Under the pieces are notes generated by a model that was not told the DNA's origin, did no database searches, and saw nothing but the letters and a program-made list of their open reading frames with translations. From positions 22,649 through 86,648 of the forward strand of contig JAURVB010001927.1 of assembly GCA_033002965.1 (NCBI GenBank): a stretch of DNA of 64,000 nucleotides, given 5' to 3'. Source of the stretch: Piper betle. Taxonomy: Eukaryota > Streptophyta > Magnoliopsida > Piperales > Piperaceae. Shown in pieces: positions 12,605 through 25,019 of the stretch. The translations under genes and the position numbers were made by a program. Position 1 is the stretch's first letter; each line of letters begins with the position of its first letter.

Positions 12605-14435
12605 ACCTATTATTATTGTTTTAACATGTTAAGTTAATAATATTAACACTGCAAAAAAAAAAATAGTGACAAATTTTAATGCTTGATCCCCACTTCGACC
12701 TTGCACTTTGAAGAATTGACTTTAATATATCCATAAAAAAATGTGCATCTCAATATATATAAATAGCTACGTTTTAATTCAAATTATTTAAATAGTGTGA
12801 AAGTGCATGTATAAAAAATGTTATTGCAAATTGATGTCTTTTTTTCGCCAAAACGACGTGCAAATTGATTCTTGTGCTTGAGCGATTAATATGTTTTAAT
12901 TAAACAAACATGTCGATCGAATATGCCAATATTGCAAATTTTGTTACTTACAATTGAACCTAGCTATCATCACATGATGCGCCTCTTGGTTAATGAAATT
13001 TACCATCTAAAATTAATCTAAATAAGACCAACACAGTACAACAGACAACCAAGTCAGATATATAATATAATCAGATGTTGCTGTGAATTTGCACCAGTAA
13101 GAGTGAACTACTACGACGTCGTGTTGCTAATAGCATGCATGTATCTTAATAATTATAAGCTACTAGCGAGTTCAAATTATAGCCAGTATAAAGAACCTTC
13201 CCATGCAAGCAGCTCTAATCATGCATGGCGACGAAATGCTAGCAGATATCGTTAAAAAAAAGAACGAAAAGGTGGATCAATTTGGTAGTCAAATACTAAG
13301 ATTGCACAGTGGTATGAATAAAGTGAGCCAGTATAGGAGATGGGTAGGATCAGCTTGGAAACTTCTGGAAGTTACTTAGCGCTAAGTGACCAGAGGAGTA
13401 TTCTTGTAAATGCAATTCTATAAGTGTGGACGTGGGTATAAAAACAGAAGAAAATATCAATTGTAGATATTCAGAATATGACAATACAAATTGTGTTTGT
13501 TCTTCTTCCGATCTTTTAAGAAGAATACCCAGAAAATAGGATATCCCTATGTTTTATTTTTTATTACCCAATCCAAAGTTCTCCGCCCTACCAGTTCGGG
13601 CTCATCACCTGCATGGCTCCGATGAAGCAGTCAGGCAAAACAAGGATACAGATCCTCTCATCAATGCAATCGAAGAGGATCATACCACACAGCTTCCCGT
13701 TCTGTACTCTTGTACGCTGTCAACCCTCCATCTGATCTCCCTGCTTCTTGATTTTAAATTGAGTACGTGTAGTCATTAATCTGCCACATTCAAGATTTCA
13801 CATGTGATATTATAATTATGAGCTACGTATGAGTTATAACCCGTCCTTTGAATTGCTGTGTACTTTGGCTACAGCGTGAAACTTGTTTCGAAACATACTT
13901 ATATGCAGGCATTGCCTGTGTTTGTTATAAGCCAATATACGTTTAACTGTTATCCGATCTTTAGTATATATGGTGATGGTACGCACAGTCTGATTCGACG
14001 ACGCGTTGGGAGGAGTGCATGCAATTAGAAGCCAATAACCTTTCATTAGAGTACGTACTATTTACAATTTAAGAGCTAAGAACTCTAGATTTGACTACTA
14101 GGTTGGTACTTGGTCGTTTTACTGTAAATAATGCTCTGTGGGTATTGGGTTAACTAGAGTCATAAGTAATTTGACATAGGCTAATGAGGCTTTTAAGGAA
14201 GATTATTGATCATTTTAAAGATTTGAGGTAGTAATTTTCACTACATAGTTTATAAAACCAGGTCTAATTTCCTATAATATATATTTCCTACAAAATTACT
14301 AGAATTAATGATTTTATAACTAAAAATTATCATTAACTCTCAGCATACATAATTCATTAGCTAGTCACGTACGACTTGTAACTTATATGGTCTTCGGGAT
14401 GAATTTTGCATCATTAGCTAGCTAGCTGTATCACA

Positions 14436-14488
<53 letters not shown>

Positions 14489-15229
14489 GAGGTTAAAAGG
14501 GTACTGTATATACCACGGGCCCAGCAGTGTTATTTGCTCTATGAGTTTGCCGGGATACTTTATTCTTGTCTTAAAAGCCGCAAAAATGAAGAGCTTGATG
14601 CTTGTTTGCCATTTGACATGAAAAGTACTTATTGTACTGTATATATATATATATATATATATAGCCGTTCCTTGTAAGCTGTACATAAGTCCTTGGTCCT
14701 CAATTATAATTTTCATGGTAAGTTGAGCTTTTGGATGTTGATTCAATTTTTTAACAATGGTTATGATCAAGCTATTATGTTTAATTTGTTATCCTTCTTC
14801 ACATGAACGATAGATGTCTCGGTTACAGCTCTTTCTAAACTATAAAAGACATCAGACATTAAGATATATATTATTGCTGACAAGGTTACATGCGTGGGAA
14901 CTATATATCAGACAGACTCCAGATCATAGACTTAGTTAAGTGGCCGTAAAATAAAAATCTTTTTAGCTGGTACTACTTTGTTTTTTCATTATGTAAAGAA
15001 TGCATCCTTTTTCTTTTACTGCTACCAAATAACAATATTATAATTGCGGCTAGAATAAACGATAAAAATCAACATCACAGTATCTCTTAATTCCCTTAGC
15101 TCGAACGTCCCTATTTTATCAAGAGCATGCATTTCTTTCCAGACTGCTTGTAACCAATTGTGACTAGCATGTTAAAAAAAAACAAAAAGAAAAATTGAGA
15201 CTATCGTTTTTCTGATATTGTTCTGTTAT
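12605..15229. other. AT-rich intergenic sequence between the duplicated blocks
   Basis: No supported gene. Positions 13380-13560 contain GTATAAAAACAG and further AT-rich sequence reminiscent of the end of an old copia LTR, but I could not find termini. The two (TA)n tracts at 14439-14663 are listed separately. Confidence 0.4.
14439..14663. repeat. Two (TA)n microsatellites bracketing 154 bp
   Basis: Pure TA runs occupy 14439-14485 and 14640-14663. The 154 bp between them begin with a short inverted pair (GGTAC then ATACC near 14500) and end with AGTAC-TTATT-GTACT near 14625-14638. This arrangement, small hairpins at both ends between TA runs, resembles the larger elements at 27443-29400 and 54063-55048 but is much weaker evidence. 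Confidence 0.6.
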
Positions 15230-16200
15230 AATATTTCAGATTATTATTGAATAGAAGGGAATTAGGGGATGTACAGTGGATATCTTATCTGGCAAGGCCA
15301 GAGTTCTCCAAGTATAAGGGTAAGGGTTCTGGTCCCTTTTCCATGTGATGCGAGTTAATTTGTAACTGCACTTGCACCGTCTATACAATATTCCTCGCTT
15401 ATATATATATATGCTTAGAAAAATATTAAGGGCAAAGGCAAAGAAAACAACCTATAATTAATTTAAAGAACAAGACAGCGGATTAATTGATTAAGAACTT
15501 CAACATGTACGCTTGTTACTAATTACCGGCAGGAACAAGCCCGGAGCAAATTATAGAAGACATGGGTAGAAAGAATGAGTTTCGTGTAAATGCATCGAAT
15601 GCTCTATCTGCTGCTTGTACATGGCAAGGGCATGCAAAGTTAGTTTGAGTTGCACTATGTCACTCTGCTGGTATGGGCCTAGGATCAATAAGACAATAAC
15701 TGCTACAAACCATATGGAATCAGAAATGTTTATCGCCAGAAAGTTATGAGTAGTCCAGTCCTTCAAAAAAAAGAAGCAAAGTTACGAGTTGTGAGTACCT
15801 CCATATATAAACAAGTGATATAATTATTGGGAATAAGTAAAGCACAGCAGAAACCCAGATGAAACGCCCACCACAGCATTGGTGAGACCAGTACCATTGC
15901 ACGTATACGTGCACAAAAGCAAGCAAATATATTTAGTTCCAACATCTGTGATGAACAAAGGGCAATTCTCGACTTTCACTCATCCATATATCTCACTTCT
16001 ATTCTATTCAATATTCAACAACAATCCGACCTTGTCCGTCCTTTCTTTCCTTTCATCGCTCTTTCACTAAACTTGGGGCTGGCTTGATGGGAATCTGCAG
16101 GGATGGATGGCAAGGCACAGCCTTGGAGGGAGGGTCTTGGTACATGTGAAGTGACGGGTTAGCGTCTGCATTCATGCACAGGTTCCAGTAACAAATTTAT
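15230..16200. repeat. Duplicated intergenic block, copy B
   Basis: This is the partner of 3261-4860 in the same orientation. Positions 15262-15372 carry TTATCTGGCAAGGCCAGAGT and GTGATGCGAGTTAATTTGT. Positions 16075-16195 carry GATGGCAAGGCACAGCC and CATGCACAGGT. The spacing is about 0.8 kb here against 1.2 kb in copy A. Minus-strand hydrophobic frames at 15551-15945 parallel those in copy A in position but are not a recognisable protein. Confidence 0.5.
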
Positions 16201-17040
16201 AAGATTTCTTTTCTTCTCTAATATGCTAATCCTTGAAACCCTGATGTATACATTATTCTTAATCTAACCCGACCAGTTGAAACACTCGTGTTTGGTCATG
16301 GTTAATTACGAACTGAATATGTAACATATTGGAAAGGTGATGGAAAGCACAAAAGAAAGTAGAATGAACATCATGAGGTTATCTGAAATATTAATTTGTT
16401 CCTCCTGCTAAAGTTATAAATCAGAAGGACGAAAATGTACTTAACAGTTGTTTCAATTTTTGAAAAACGTTAAATGTTCTAGCTAGTCTCCAGATAAGGA
16501 TCATAATTAAAAAATAAAAGGCCCTCACATTAATAACCGATATACTAAATTATATGGTGACAATGATTTTTTTAAAATTATGACAACTAATATGGATAAA
16601 AAAGATTGCGCCCTACACAAGTCAAGTATTTAATTTACCGTATACATAAAGGAAATAACAATATCATGCTTAAAACCAACTCCGCCAAACAACCTACTAG
16701 CTAGTTACTGGATACTCCTTCCAAAATTTTAAATTAAAATTAATATACACATCGACTACCGTATGATCTAAAAAAGGAAAAGAATATTAATGCTCACTAC
16801 CATATATAATGGTATGACCACAAGAACTTTTCTATCAAAGAAGTAAAAATAGTTTATGTTTTCCTTTTACCATGCATTTTCCTTAGCCTTATTGTGCGTA
16901 TATGCGAGGGCTTTACGTTGTACTATATAAGTATTGGTACAGTATGGTTGGGGTTTTTATATATCACCTTTATAAAAACCATGCTTATTTTTATTGTTAA
17001 TCAATTTCTAATTTATATTACTAATGTGCTGATCAAGCAT
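16201..17040. other. AT-rich intergenic sequence
   Basis: No gene or repeat structure supported. This stretch stands where exons 1-3 of the WRC gene would be if copy B were complete. I see no trace of them. Confidence 0.4.
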
Positions 17041-17516
17041 ATAAGGAATGGTAAAATTGGTAGCAAGAAAACGAAGGCGGGTGTTTTCATAGAAAACTCT
17101 CGGTGCAGCCGGATCAATGGTAGGGGATGGAGGTGCAGCCAGCAGACTTTGGCGAGTATTCTCTTCGCGAGCACCATTTGGGGAAGGGAAGACTCAAGAG
17201 CATAAGTAGCCTACGTGGCCGACGAGCTACTGCATCTCGGATGTCTCAAACCAATCATATGATTAATGAGAAAAATCATATGAGCTTGGAATCACCTGTT
17301 GATGATATTGGTAATGATCAGAAGCCTCTCATTGAGGCAAGGAAGGGGCATGCTAGGAAGAATATTGGGTCGGTGAAGGCTCGTTCAATGAGTAGCTTAC
17401 TGGGCTTGAATATTGCTCATGGCTCTTCGCCATTAATGTCGACGTCCATTGGAGGTGTTGCTGCCGGCATTGATGCTAGAAATTCTGATTTAGGTGCAAG
17501 TTCAATGCCAGGATGA
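17041..17516 (+). pseudogene. Truncated, frameshifted copy of the WRC gene
   Basis: The sequence is closely similar to exon 4 of the gene at 10287-12117, from the NGKNGSNKTK region to the stop (here ...SSMPG). Exons 1-3 and the basic first half of exon 4 are absent. A one-base deletion near 17150 relative to the intact copy (TTGGCGAGTATTC against TTGGTGGGATATTC) breaks the frame inside the zinc domain. In the downstream frame the third cysteine ligand is lost (SLREHHL where the intact copy has SLCEHHL). Both changes would destroy the WRC finger. No promoter or start context is seen. Confidence 0.85.
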
Positions 17517-17920
17517 TCTTATGGTAGAGGAAATTGAAGTTATAATTAAGTTCATAAACTATGGTATGAGCTTTTCAGGATTTGTGTTGGATTGATGTAG
17601 AGTTAATTAGTATAGGTTTTCTTGTTTGTTTGTTTGTTTTTTCCTTGATATTACACTTAGTTTTTTCATTGTCGAAGTGTGGTCTGTGACGCAGTCTTGT
17701 GTCTGTCTATCTATTAGTTCCTTTACAAATTGGTAATGGACCTTGTTGATTTCTCTTTCATTGTATGTATCATTGCTGGTTTTCTGAAAATTGGCAAAGA
17801 ATATGGGGTGGTGGATTCTTCTTAGCCTGGATAAATGGGCCTGTAGTTGTATAAAACATTGGGTGGGAGGAAAGTGGCTTCTTAACATGGGCTTTTCTCT
17901 CTAGTTAGCGAATAATTGCA
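17517..17920 (+). other. Duplicated 3' flank of the WRC pseudogene
   Basis: Homologous in order to 12118-12604, with several small indels and an added (TTTG)n run near 17620-17640. Confidence 0.5.
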
Positions 17921-19126
17921 TGGGCCCCATCTTTGTCCTAGTTGACTATATATTTTTTTTGAATCCGACTATATCAATTTCCCAATGACAAGCTGGATTA
18001 AGTTCCATAAGAAATGAGCATGAAATCGAGAAAATATACAGTTACATAGCTCCAAAATTTGAGGAAGATGAAATAATAGGGACTTATTGGTGTATTATAA
18101 GCTTTTATCGCTTGATTTGAAAAGTAAAAAAGTCAACCGTACATGGAATCGGGCAAAATGGCTAGTCTTGAGATAAATGCCCATTTGAGTCAGCCCCTTG
18201 AGGCGCAAGGCTGCGTCCCCAAACCATTCGCTTAAATTAGGTTTACATTGTTTGTTTGTAGTAAATATTCACATGTACATTTTCCAGCTAAATGTCTGCT
18301 CGATTTCTTCTCTCGTTTTGGCGAGACAAGTGTGTGTAGGTGTAATGTGGAACCTGATCCTGTGATCGACATATCATTACCAAAAGAACGACGCGCACCT
18401 CATATGGAAATACAAATACCTAGCTATATATGCAGTGAGAACAACAAGTTAAGGTGTTTTACTTAAAATTTTCATATGGCGAGCAAGTGTCGAAAAAAAT
18501 AATTTGGAATGCGCAATTTGCAGAATTTCGTTAGTTTCAAATTAGCCAATTTGAGGAAGTGTGAGAACTTGGAATTCGTAGACAAGGAGCGAAAAGAACT
18601 CGTTCGATTCTTATACCAAACGAGATCTATAATCAGACATTGGAGGAGACTTAAGTGTGCAGTGCATGAGCTTCTCAGATGTACAAGTGGCTTTCCCACG
18701 CTCTGTAGTTTCGAATGGAGTTGATTTTTTAATTAATTAATAGACAAACATGGTGGATATGCACGTGTTCCATCTCAATCGCCATGCATGTTCACGATGC
18801 GGTCATTCGCGGGCATCTAGCTTCTACCTTAAAATTTTGATCCACTACTATTTCAAAAGAAAAATGCGGCTTTCCTGTTCACATTAATCTCCCAGTTTTA
18901 ATGTCGTCGGATTTATTTGATCAAGTGCGTATTATTAATTGTACAGGGACTAAAGTAGAATTAATTTAGTTTAACTCTAGATATTTTCCACAACAATCAA
19001 TCTTTTTAGAAATATTAATTATCCATTTCACGCACATGAAACATATTATATAATTTTAGTCTCATATATGTATGCATAATTGAGATATAATATTATTTGC
19101 CATCTTCTCCTTTTTAAATAACCAAA
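17921..19126. other. Intergenic sequence downstream of the PR-1 pseudogene
   Basis: AT-rich. Two open frames at 18248-18466 and 18509-18724 have no recognisable domain, and I do not call them genes. The right part should include the 3' UTR of the minus-strand PR-1 gene. Confidence 0.4.
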
Positions 19127-19362
19127 CTAGTAGGGCGGCTGGCCAATGTAATTCCCAGGAGGGTCGTAGTTGCAGGTGATGAAGACATCACCGGAGGGGC
19201 ACTGCACCCAGTCGCACCCGATCCACTTCGTGTTCTTCCACACCACCTGCGTGTAGTGCCCGCACTCTTTGCCCGGCGTGCACTCGTTCGACTTGACGTC
19301 GTAGTCTGGCCCCTCCGACGCCCACAGCTTCACGGCGTCGGCCGGCGTCCACTGGTTGCCGC
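19127..19362 (-). pseudogene. PR-1/CAP protein gene, 3' half
   Basis: On the minus strand this encodes the C-terminal part of a CAP (PR-1) protein: [11 protein letters not shown], an acidic stretch, [16 protein letters not shown] (CAP signature 1), then [11 protein letters not shown] (CAP signature 2) and a stop after GQPPY. Conserved cysteines are present. PR-1 proteins are secreted, sterol-binding CAP-domain proteins induced in defence. The reading frame is cut at 19362 by the copia insertion. Positions 19358-19362 are one copy of the GCCGC target duplication. The 5' half continues at 25538-25947. Confidence 0.9.
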
Positions 19363-19880
19363 TGTTGGATTTTGGACGTATATATACAAGTATATAATTG
19401 TATCATATGCTATTAATAAGGTTTGAGCCTAAATTAAATTGATCTATTAAAGTTAAGGTTAATGAGCCATTAATATTTAAGATAAATATGTGGAAATACC
19501 ATATATTTAAGATGAGTATGGATAAATATGTGTAGATACCGTTTTCGTAATCTCTAATTTATGATGGGTTAAATTGGAATTATGAAAGATAAGGATAAAT
19601 ACGGTTATACGAATAAATACGGTTATGGTCCCCAAATTCGCACCGTAGTTTTTCTTTTCTGGTATCCCATCATCCAGGAACTCTGGCTTTGGAGAACCGG
19701 TGTAGAATTTGGAAGATCAAACCAGAAGAAATCAAAGAATTGCTTTACGATTATGGATCCAGGTACGCTTCCGTTATTAAATTTATTTTCTTGATGATTT
19801 GATATGAAGAAGGTTTTATTGATGATGGTTTTATCATCTATATAATTTTGGATAAAGTTTAAAGTTTTTTTTATTCAACA
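19363..19880 (+). repeat. 5' LTR of the copia element
   Basis: Starts TGTTGGATTTTGG and ends TTATTCAACA, giving the short inverted TGTTG/CAACA ends. It is 518 bp, the same length as the 3' LTR. The 70-codon open frame near 19582 is repeated identically in the 3' LTR and is not a gene. Confidence 0.97.
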
Positions 19881-19894
19881 AGTGGCATCAGAGC
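19881..19894 (+). other. Copia primer-binding site
   Basis: AGTGGCATCAGAGC directly follows the 5' LTR and matches the plant initiator-methionine tRNA site TGGTATCAGAGC with one change. Confidence 0.85.
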
Positions 19895-20315
19895 TTCTTC
19901 ATATTAAATCATTGAGAATTAATTGATTTATGTTTATTTTATTTTTGGAATGAGTCAATCATTCAATACTTGTTTGTATGGGTAAATTTTATGGTTCAAA
20001 TTTACAGTATTCCCTTATTCACCAAAATTGACATGGTTTACAACCAATCTTCTTTAACTTATTTAGAATACCCTAAATTTTGGATGGTGAATATGGTGAT
20101 TATATATTTTACTTTGCCCAAATTTTGCACTGTCAATATCAGTTTATGGGATATTTTTCCCAAATCAAGGTCCTCTTTTGGTTAAATATCAAATGAGGAC
20201 AATAAAGTTACAAAAGGTTATAATTTCAGAAATTTCCAAATAAAGATATTTTTATAACCTTTTTCAGTTTTATGTTATTTGGGATTATTAAATTCAAATT
20301 ATGGTTCAGTTACAA

Positions 20316-20639
20316 TTAATATTTTAAAATTTATTAAGGACTACAATATGCTGCCAAAGTAGCCTCTTTTGTAGAAATTAATTTATTTTAAAATATTAAG
20401 ACGGTTGTGGGTATATGATTCATGTGAATATTAATCGGCCCAAAGGAAGGTTAATATTTGACAGAATTATATATTCATTTGCGGTAATAAATATGGGATA
20501 ATTATCAAGTTTCCATGTGGATAATAAATCAGCCCAAAGGAAGGTTTATTATTTGACAGGATTTATTGTCCATATTTGATTATTGCACTGAGAGTACCAC
20601 TTACAAATTAATATTTCTGTCCAAAGACTAAATATTAAT
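20316..20639 (+). other. Four successive hairpins with CCAAAG loops in the leader
   Basis: Between LTR and gag lie four inverted repeats in a row. Hairpin 1 (20316-20399) has a 15-bp perfect outer stem (20316-20330 with 20385-20399) and an inner CTACAA/TTGTAG stem (20341-20346, 20369-20374). Hairpin 2 is 20427-20458 with stem AATATTAA/TTAATATT. Hairpin 3 is about 20519-20554 with stem ATAATAAA/TTTATTAT. Hairpin 4 is 20607-20639 with stem ATTAATATTT/AAATATTAAT. The stems differ in sequence, yet every loop holds CCAAAG (20354, 20440, 20534, 20621). Loops 2 and 3 share CCCAAAGGAAGG. Conserved loops on changing but paired stems point to selection on RNA structure, perhaps packaging or dimerisation. 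The function is inference. Confidence 0.75.
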
Positions 20640-20695
20640 GTTGTGCTAGGTATCTGTCGATGGGATTAACTATTATTTGAATTATTAATCTTATT

Positions 20696-21450
20696 ATGGG
20701 CATGTTGTTTTGTTCTATAGATTCAGTTAATCAATCTGCTTATATGATTTCTGCCAACATCAATTCAGTTCTTATGCTTAAAGATAATTTTAAGGATTGG
20801 AAAGAGAACGTGATAATCGTTCTCGGCTGCATGGATCTTGACCTTGCATTAAGGACTGAACAACCTTCTTCTCTTATGGAAAAAAGTTCCATTGAGGAAA
20901 AACGGGACATTGAGAAGTGGGAACGTTCAAATCGCACGAGTCTTATGATCATGAAGCGTAGGATTCCGGAAACCTTCAGGGGTATGTGTCTGAAAAGGTT
21001 ACTATAGCCAGTGAGTTTCTTAAAGAAATTGAAAAGCGTTTTGTAAAAAATGATAAGGCTGAAACAAGTACTCTTTTGTCGAACTTGATTTCAATGAAGT
21101 TTAAAGGCAAAATAAGCATAAGGGAGTACATCTTAGAGATGTCAAAAACTGCTTCAAAACTAAAAGCACTAAGGTTAGAGCTATCTGAAGATTTGCTCGT
21201 GCATTTAGTTTTAATTTCTCTTCCGGCATAATTCAGTCAATTCAAGGTCAGTTACAACTGTCAAAGGGACAAATGGACTCTTAATGAGCTCATTTCTTAT
21301 TGTGTGCAAGAAGAAGAAAGGTTGAAGCAAGAACAGGCTGAAAGTACTCACTTGGCTAGTACCTATCAAGACAAAATAAGAAAAAAAATCAGGTTCTTGC
21401 TGTTTCTTTTGTGGTAAACCTGGACATATGAAGAAGGAATGCACTAAGTA
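20696..21450 (+). pseudogene. Decayed copia gag (capsid and zinc knuckle)
   Basis: The first frame begins near 20696 and includes NINSVLMLKDNFKDWKENV, typical of the plant copia gag N-terminus. A frameshift near 20980 moves to a second frame (VTIASEFLKEIEKRF through ELSEDLLVHL). A TAA at 21229-21231 stands where a glutamine codon is expected. A further frameshift near 21385 precedes the nucleic-acid-binding knuckle CCFFCGKPGHMKKEC (about 21398-21442), which has the CX2CX4HX4C ligands. Gag would package the element RNA in virus-like particles. Confidence 0.88.
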
Positions 21451-24400
21451 TCACACTTGGTGTGTAAATAAAGGTCCATTTCGTAATTTTGTTTGTTGTG
21501 AGGTTAATTTAGTTTCAGTACCAATACACACTTGGTGGCTAAATTCGGGTGATACTACTCACATAAGTGTGTTAATGCAGGGTTGCCTGAGTTGCCAAAA
21601 GCCAAATGATGCTGAAAGATTCATCTATGTGGGTAATGGCAACTCAATTATAGTTGAGGCAATAGGATTTTTAGATTATTGTTGAAGACAAGATATTATT
21701 TGGATTTGAAAGAGACATATGTAGTACCGTCTTTTAGACGGAATTTGGTTTCTATTTCTATATTGGACAAATTTGGTTATTCTTGTTCATTTAGAAATAA
21801 TAAGTTTAGTCTTTTTCTAAATTCAAATATTGTAGGTATGGGTTCCTTGTCTTTTTATGATAATCTATATTTACTTGATACTATTGCATCTTTTAATGAA
21901 ACTTTGCATGTGGGTTTATGTGGTACGAAAAGAAAATTAACCAATGAGAATTCTGCTTTATTCTGGCACAAGTGTTTAGGAAACATTTCTAAATAAAGAA
22001 TTGAACGACTTATGTCAGATGGAATTCTTGATTCTCTTAATTTATCAGATTTTCAAGTCTGTATTGAGTGCATTAAGGGAAAACAAACAAATATAAGGAG
22101 ACTAGGTGCCAATATATCTTCAAGCGTCTTAGAACTAATATATACGGATATTTGTGGGCCATTTTCTACGGCTTCTTGGAATGGTCAACAATATTTTATT
22201 ACGTTCATAGACGATCATTCTCATTATGGTTACCTATATCTCATTCATGAGAAGTCTCAAGCATTGGACTTGTTTAAGGCATATAAGGTTGAAGTTGAGA
22301 ACCAACTTGACAAAACTATTAAGGCCGTCAGATCTGACCGTGGTGGTGAATACTATGGTAGATATGATGGATCAGGTGTACAATGTCCAGGACCATTTGC
22401 CAAATTCCTAGAAGAGTGCGGAATTGTCCCACAATACACAATGCCAGGTACTCCTAGCATGAATGGTGTTGCTGAGAGACGAAACCGAACATTAAAGGAC
22501 ATGGTGAGAAGTATGATTGTTCATACTACTTTAACTGATTCATTCTGGGGTGAGGCACTAAAGACAACAACATATCTTCTTAATAGAGTACCAACAAAGG
22601 CAACAGTTAAGACCCCTTATGAATTATGGACTGGAAAAACACCCAGTATTAAGCATTAACGCATATGGGGTTGTCCAGCTAAAGCAAGGCCTTATAGGCC
22701 AAATGAAAGGAAACTGGACTTAAGAACAGTTAGCAGTTATTTTGTTGGGTACTCTGAACGGTCTAGAGGGTATAAGTTTTATGATCCCACAATAAGGTCA
22801 TTCTTTGAGACGGGAAATGCCCAGTTCTTTGAGGATATTGAGTTTGGAGGGAGAAATGAAGTTAGAGACTTTGTCTTTGAAGAAGAATCTGATTCTCTTC
22901 CCATGATTGTTCTTGACAATAATCAGGATCAGGATTATATTCCTGATGTTGTTCAAGAAACAATATCAGAATTACAAGACAATGTCGAGAATCTCCCTAA
23001 TCAAGTTATACCTGAAGAGTAAACTCAACAACCTCAAGAATAAATGCCATTAAGGAGATCCACAAGAGAAAGGAGAAATTCCAAGAACATGAGGATAATA
23101 TTGGAATGGTGGAAGATGATCCAATCAACTTTCATCAAGCCATGAAGAGTTCTAATTCTCAAAAGTGGATTGATGCCATGAATGAAGAGATGAAGTCCAT
23201 GAAAGCTAATGACGTTTGGGATCTTGTTCCATTGCCTGAAGGTGCGAAACCTATTGGTTGTAAATGGATATTTAAAACCAAGAGGGATTCGAAAGGTGAT
23301 GTAGAAAGATATAAAGCTCGTCTTGTTGCAAAGGGCTTTACTCAAAAGGAAGGCATGGATTATAATGAGACTTTCTCTCCAGTTTCATCGAAAGACTCAT
23401 TCAGAATAATTATGGCATTAGTGGCACATTTTGATCTTGAGTTACATCAGATGGATGTAAAGATTGCGTTTCTAAATGGTGACATTGATGAAACAATTTA
23501 TATGGTGCAACCGGAAAACTTTGTATCTGGAGATTCAAAGAATATGGTTTGCAAATTAAAGAAATCCATCTATGGACTTAAGCAGGCTTCTCGTCAATGG
23601 TATCACAAATTTCATCAAGTGATTCTCTCATTTGGTTTTGAGATGAATGTTATTGATGATTGTATATACCATAAGTTTAGTGGGAGTAAGTATATTTTTC
23701 TGGTTTTATATGTTGATGATATATTGCTTGCCAGTAATGATATAAGTTTCTTGCACGAAACCAAGAGTTTTTTATCAAAGAAATTTGAAATGAAAGATCT
23801 TGGAAATGCGTCTTTTGTATTAGGAATTCAACTACATCAGGATCGTTCTCGATGTATACTTGGATTATCACAAAAGACCTATATAGAAAAAGTGCTTAAA
23901 AGATTTGGCATGCAAGATTGTAAACCAGGAGATACCCCTGTTTGTAAAGGAGACAAATTCAGTCTCAATCAGTGTCTTAAAATGACATATAAGGAAATGA
24001 AATGCAAAAGATTCCCTATGCTTCAGCAATAGGAAGTCTTATGTATGCTCAAGTATGTACGCGTCCAGATATTGCGTATATTATTGGAATGTTGGGCAGA
24101 TATTTAAGTAATCCGTGATTGGATCACTGGATAGCAGCCAAAAGAGTCATAAGGTATCTTCAGAGAACAAAACATTACATGCTTACCTATCAGAAGTCAG
24201 ATCAACTTGAGATCATTGGGTATTCTGATTCTGATTTTGGTGGATGTCAAGCTATGTCTACTTGCTTGCTGGAGGAGCTATTTCTTGGAAGAGTGCTAAG
24301 CAGACACTCATAGCTTTTTCCACCATGGCAGCTGAATTCATAGTTTGTTATGAGGCATCCAATTATGGAATATGGTTGCGGAATTTTGTCACAGGGCTGC

Positions 24401-24670
24401 GCATTATTGATAATATTGAAAGACCACTTAAGTTATTTTGTGACAATCAATTTGCAGTATCATATTCAAATAACAACAGGAGCTCATCTAAATCAAAACA
24501 TATAGAGATCAAGTTCCTTGTTGTGAAAGAAAGAGTTTAGAGTGATAAAGTTTCGGTAAAGTCTCTATAGAGCATATTGGGACAAACTCTATAGTTGTGG
24601 ATCCACTTACTAAAAGTTTACCGCCCAAGGTCTTTCATGAGTATGTTGCTCATCTGGGTGTTGTATCATT
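21451..24670 (+). pseudogene. Decayed copia pol (protease, integrase, RT, RNase H)
   Basis: Protease: WWLNSGDTTHI at about 21532-21565, where DSGA is expected, so the catalytic Asp is Asn. Integrase: a GAG-pre-integrase FWHKCLG segment (about 21961), then the core with TDIC, FIDDHS and GVAERRNRTL (about 22140-22500). Reverse transcriptase: 23106-24032 with WIFKTKRDSKG, KARLVAKGFTQ, the YVDD catalytic motif near 23708 and GLKQASRQWY. RNase H: about 24030-24540 with SDSDFGG, ISWKSAKQT and LFCDNQ. Lesions include stops near 21994, 22657, 23018, 23041, 24117 and 24538, and frameshifts near 21675, 24000 and 24260. Several stops are CAA or CAG turned into TAA or TAG, as expected from methylated-cytosine decay. 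Confidence 0.93.
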
Positions 24671-25006
24671 TGATGATATGTTACTTTAGTGGGAGTTTGT
24701 TTTGTTGAGGTATTTGGTTTATGTTTCACTCTATTTTGGTGATCTCATAAGGTTGGACCAGTTGAAAATAGGCATGTTCAGATCAAATTACATGTAATTT
24801 TCATGCTACACATCCATACTTGATCTATGTCATTTAATTATGTTGATGTATGTGACCATGGATGGGTTTAGTTACGATAAATGTAACGAAAATCGCCTTG
24901 ATCCTATATTAACATTAATTAATGGACGAGATTGTTATTTTGGAATAATAGCGTATGTTATTTTGGAGCTCATACGGTAATATACAATTATCTTTATATA
25001 TATAGT

Positions 25007-25019
25007 CCAAGTGGGAGAT
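25007..25019 (+). other. Copia polypurine tract
   Basis: The purine-rich CCAAGTGGGAGAT lies immediately before the 3' LTR, the normal site for plus-strand priming. Confidence 0.8.

Noticed and set aside
18248..18724. Two open frames downstream of PR-1
   Set aside because: No domain, no paralogue seen in the window and no gene structure.
19582..19794. 70-codon frame repeated exactly at 25239-25451
   Set aside because: It is part of the copia LTR and is present twice only because the LTR is.
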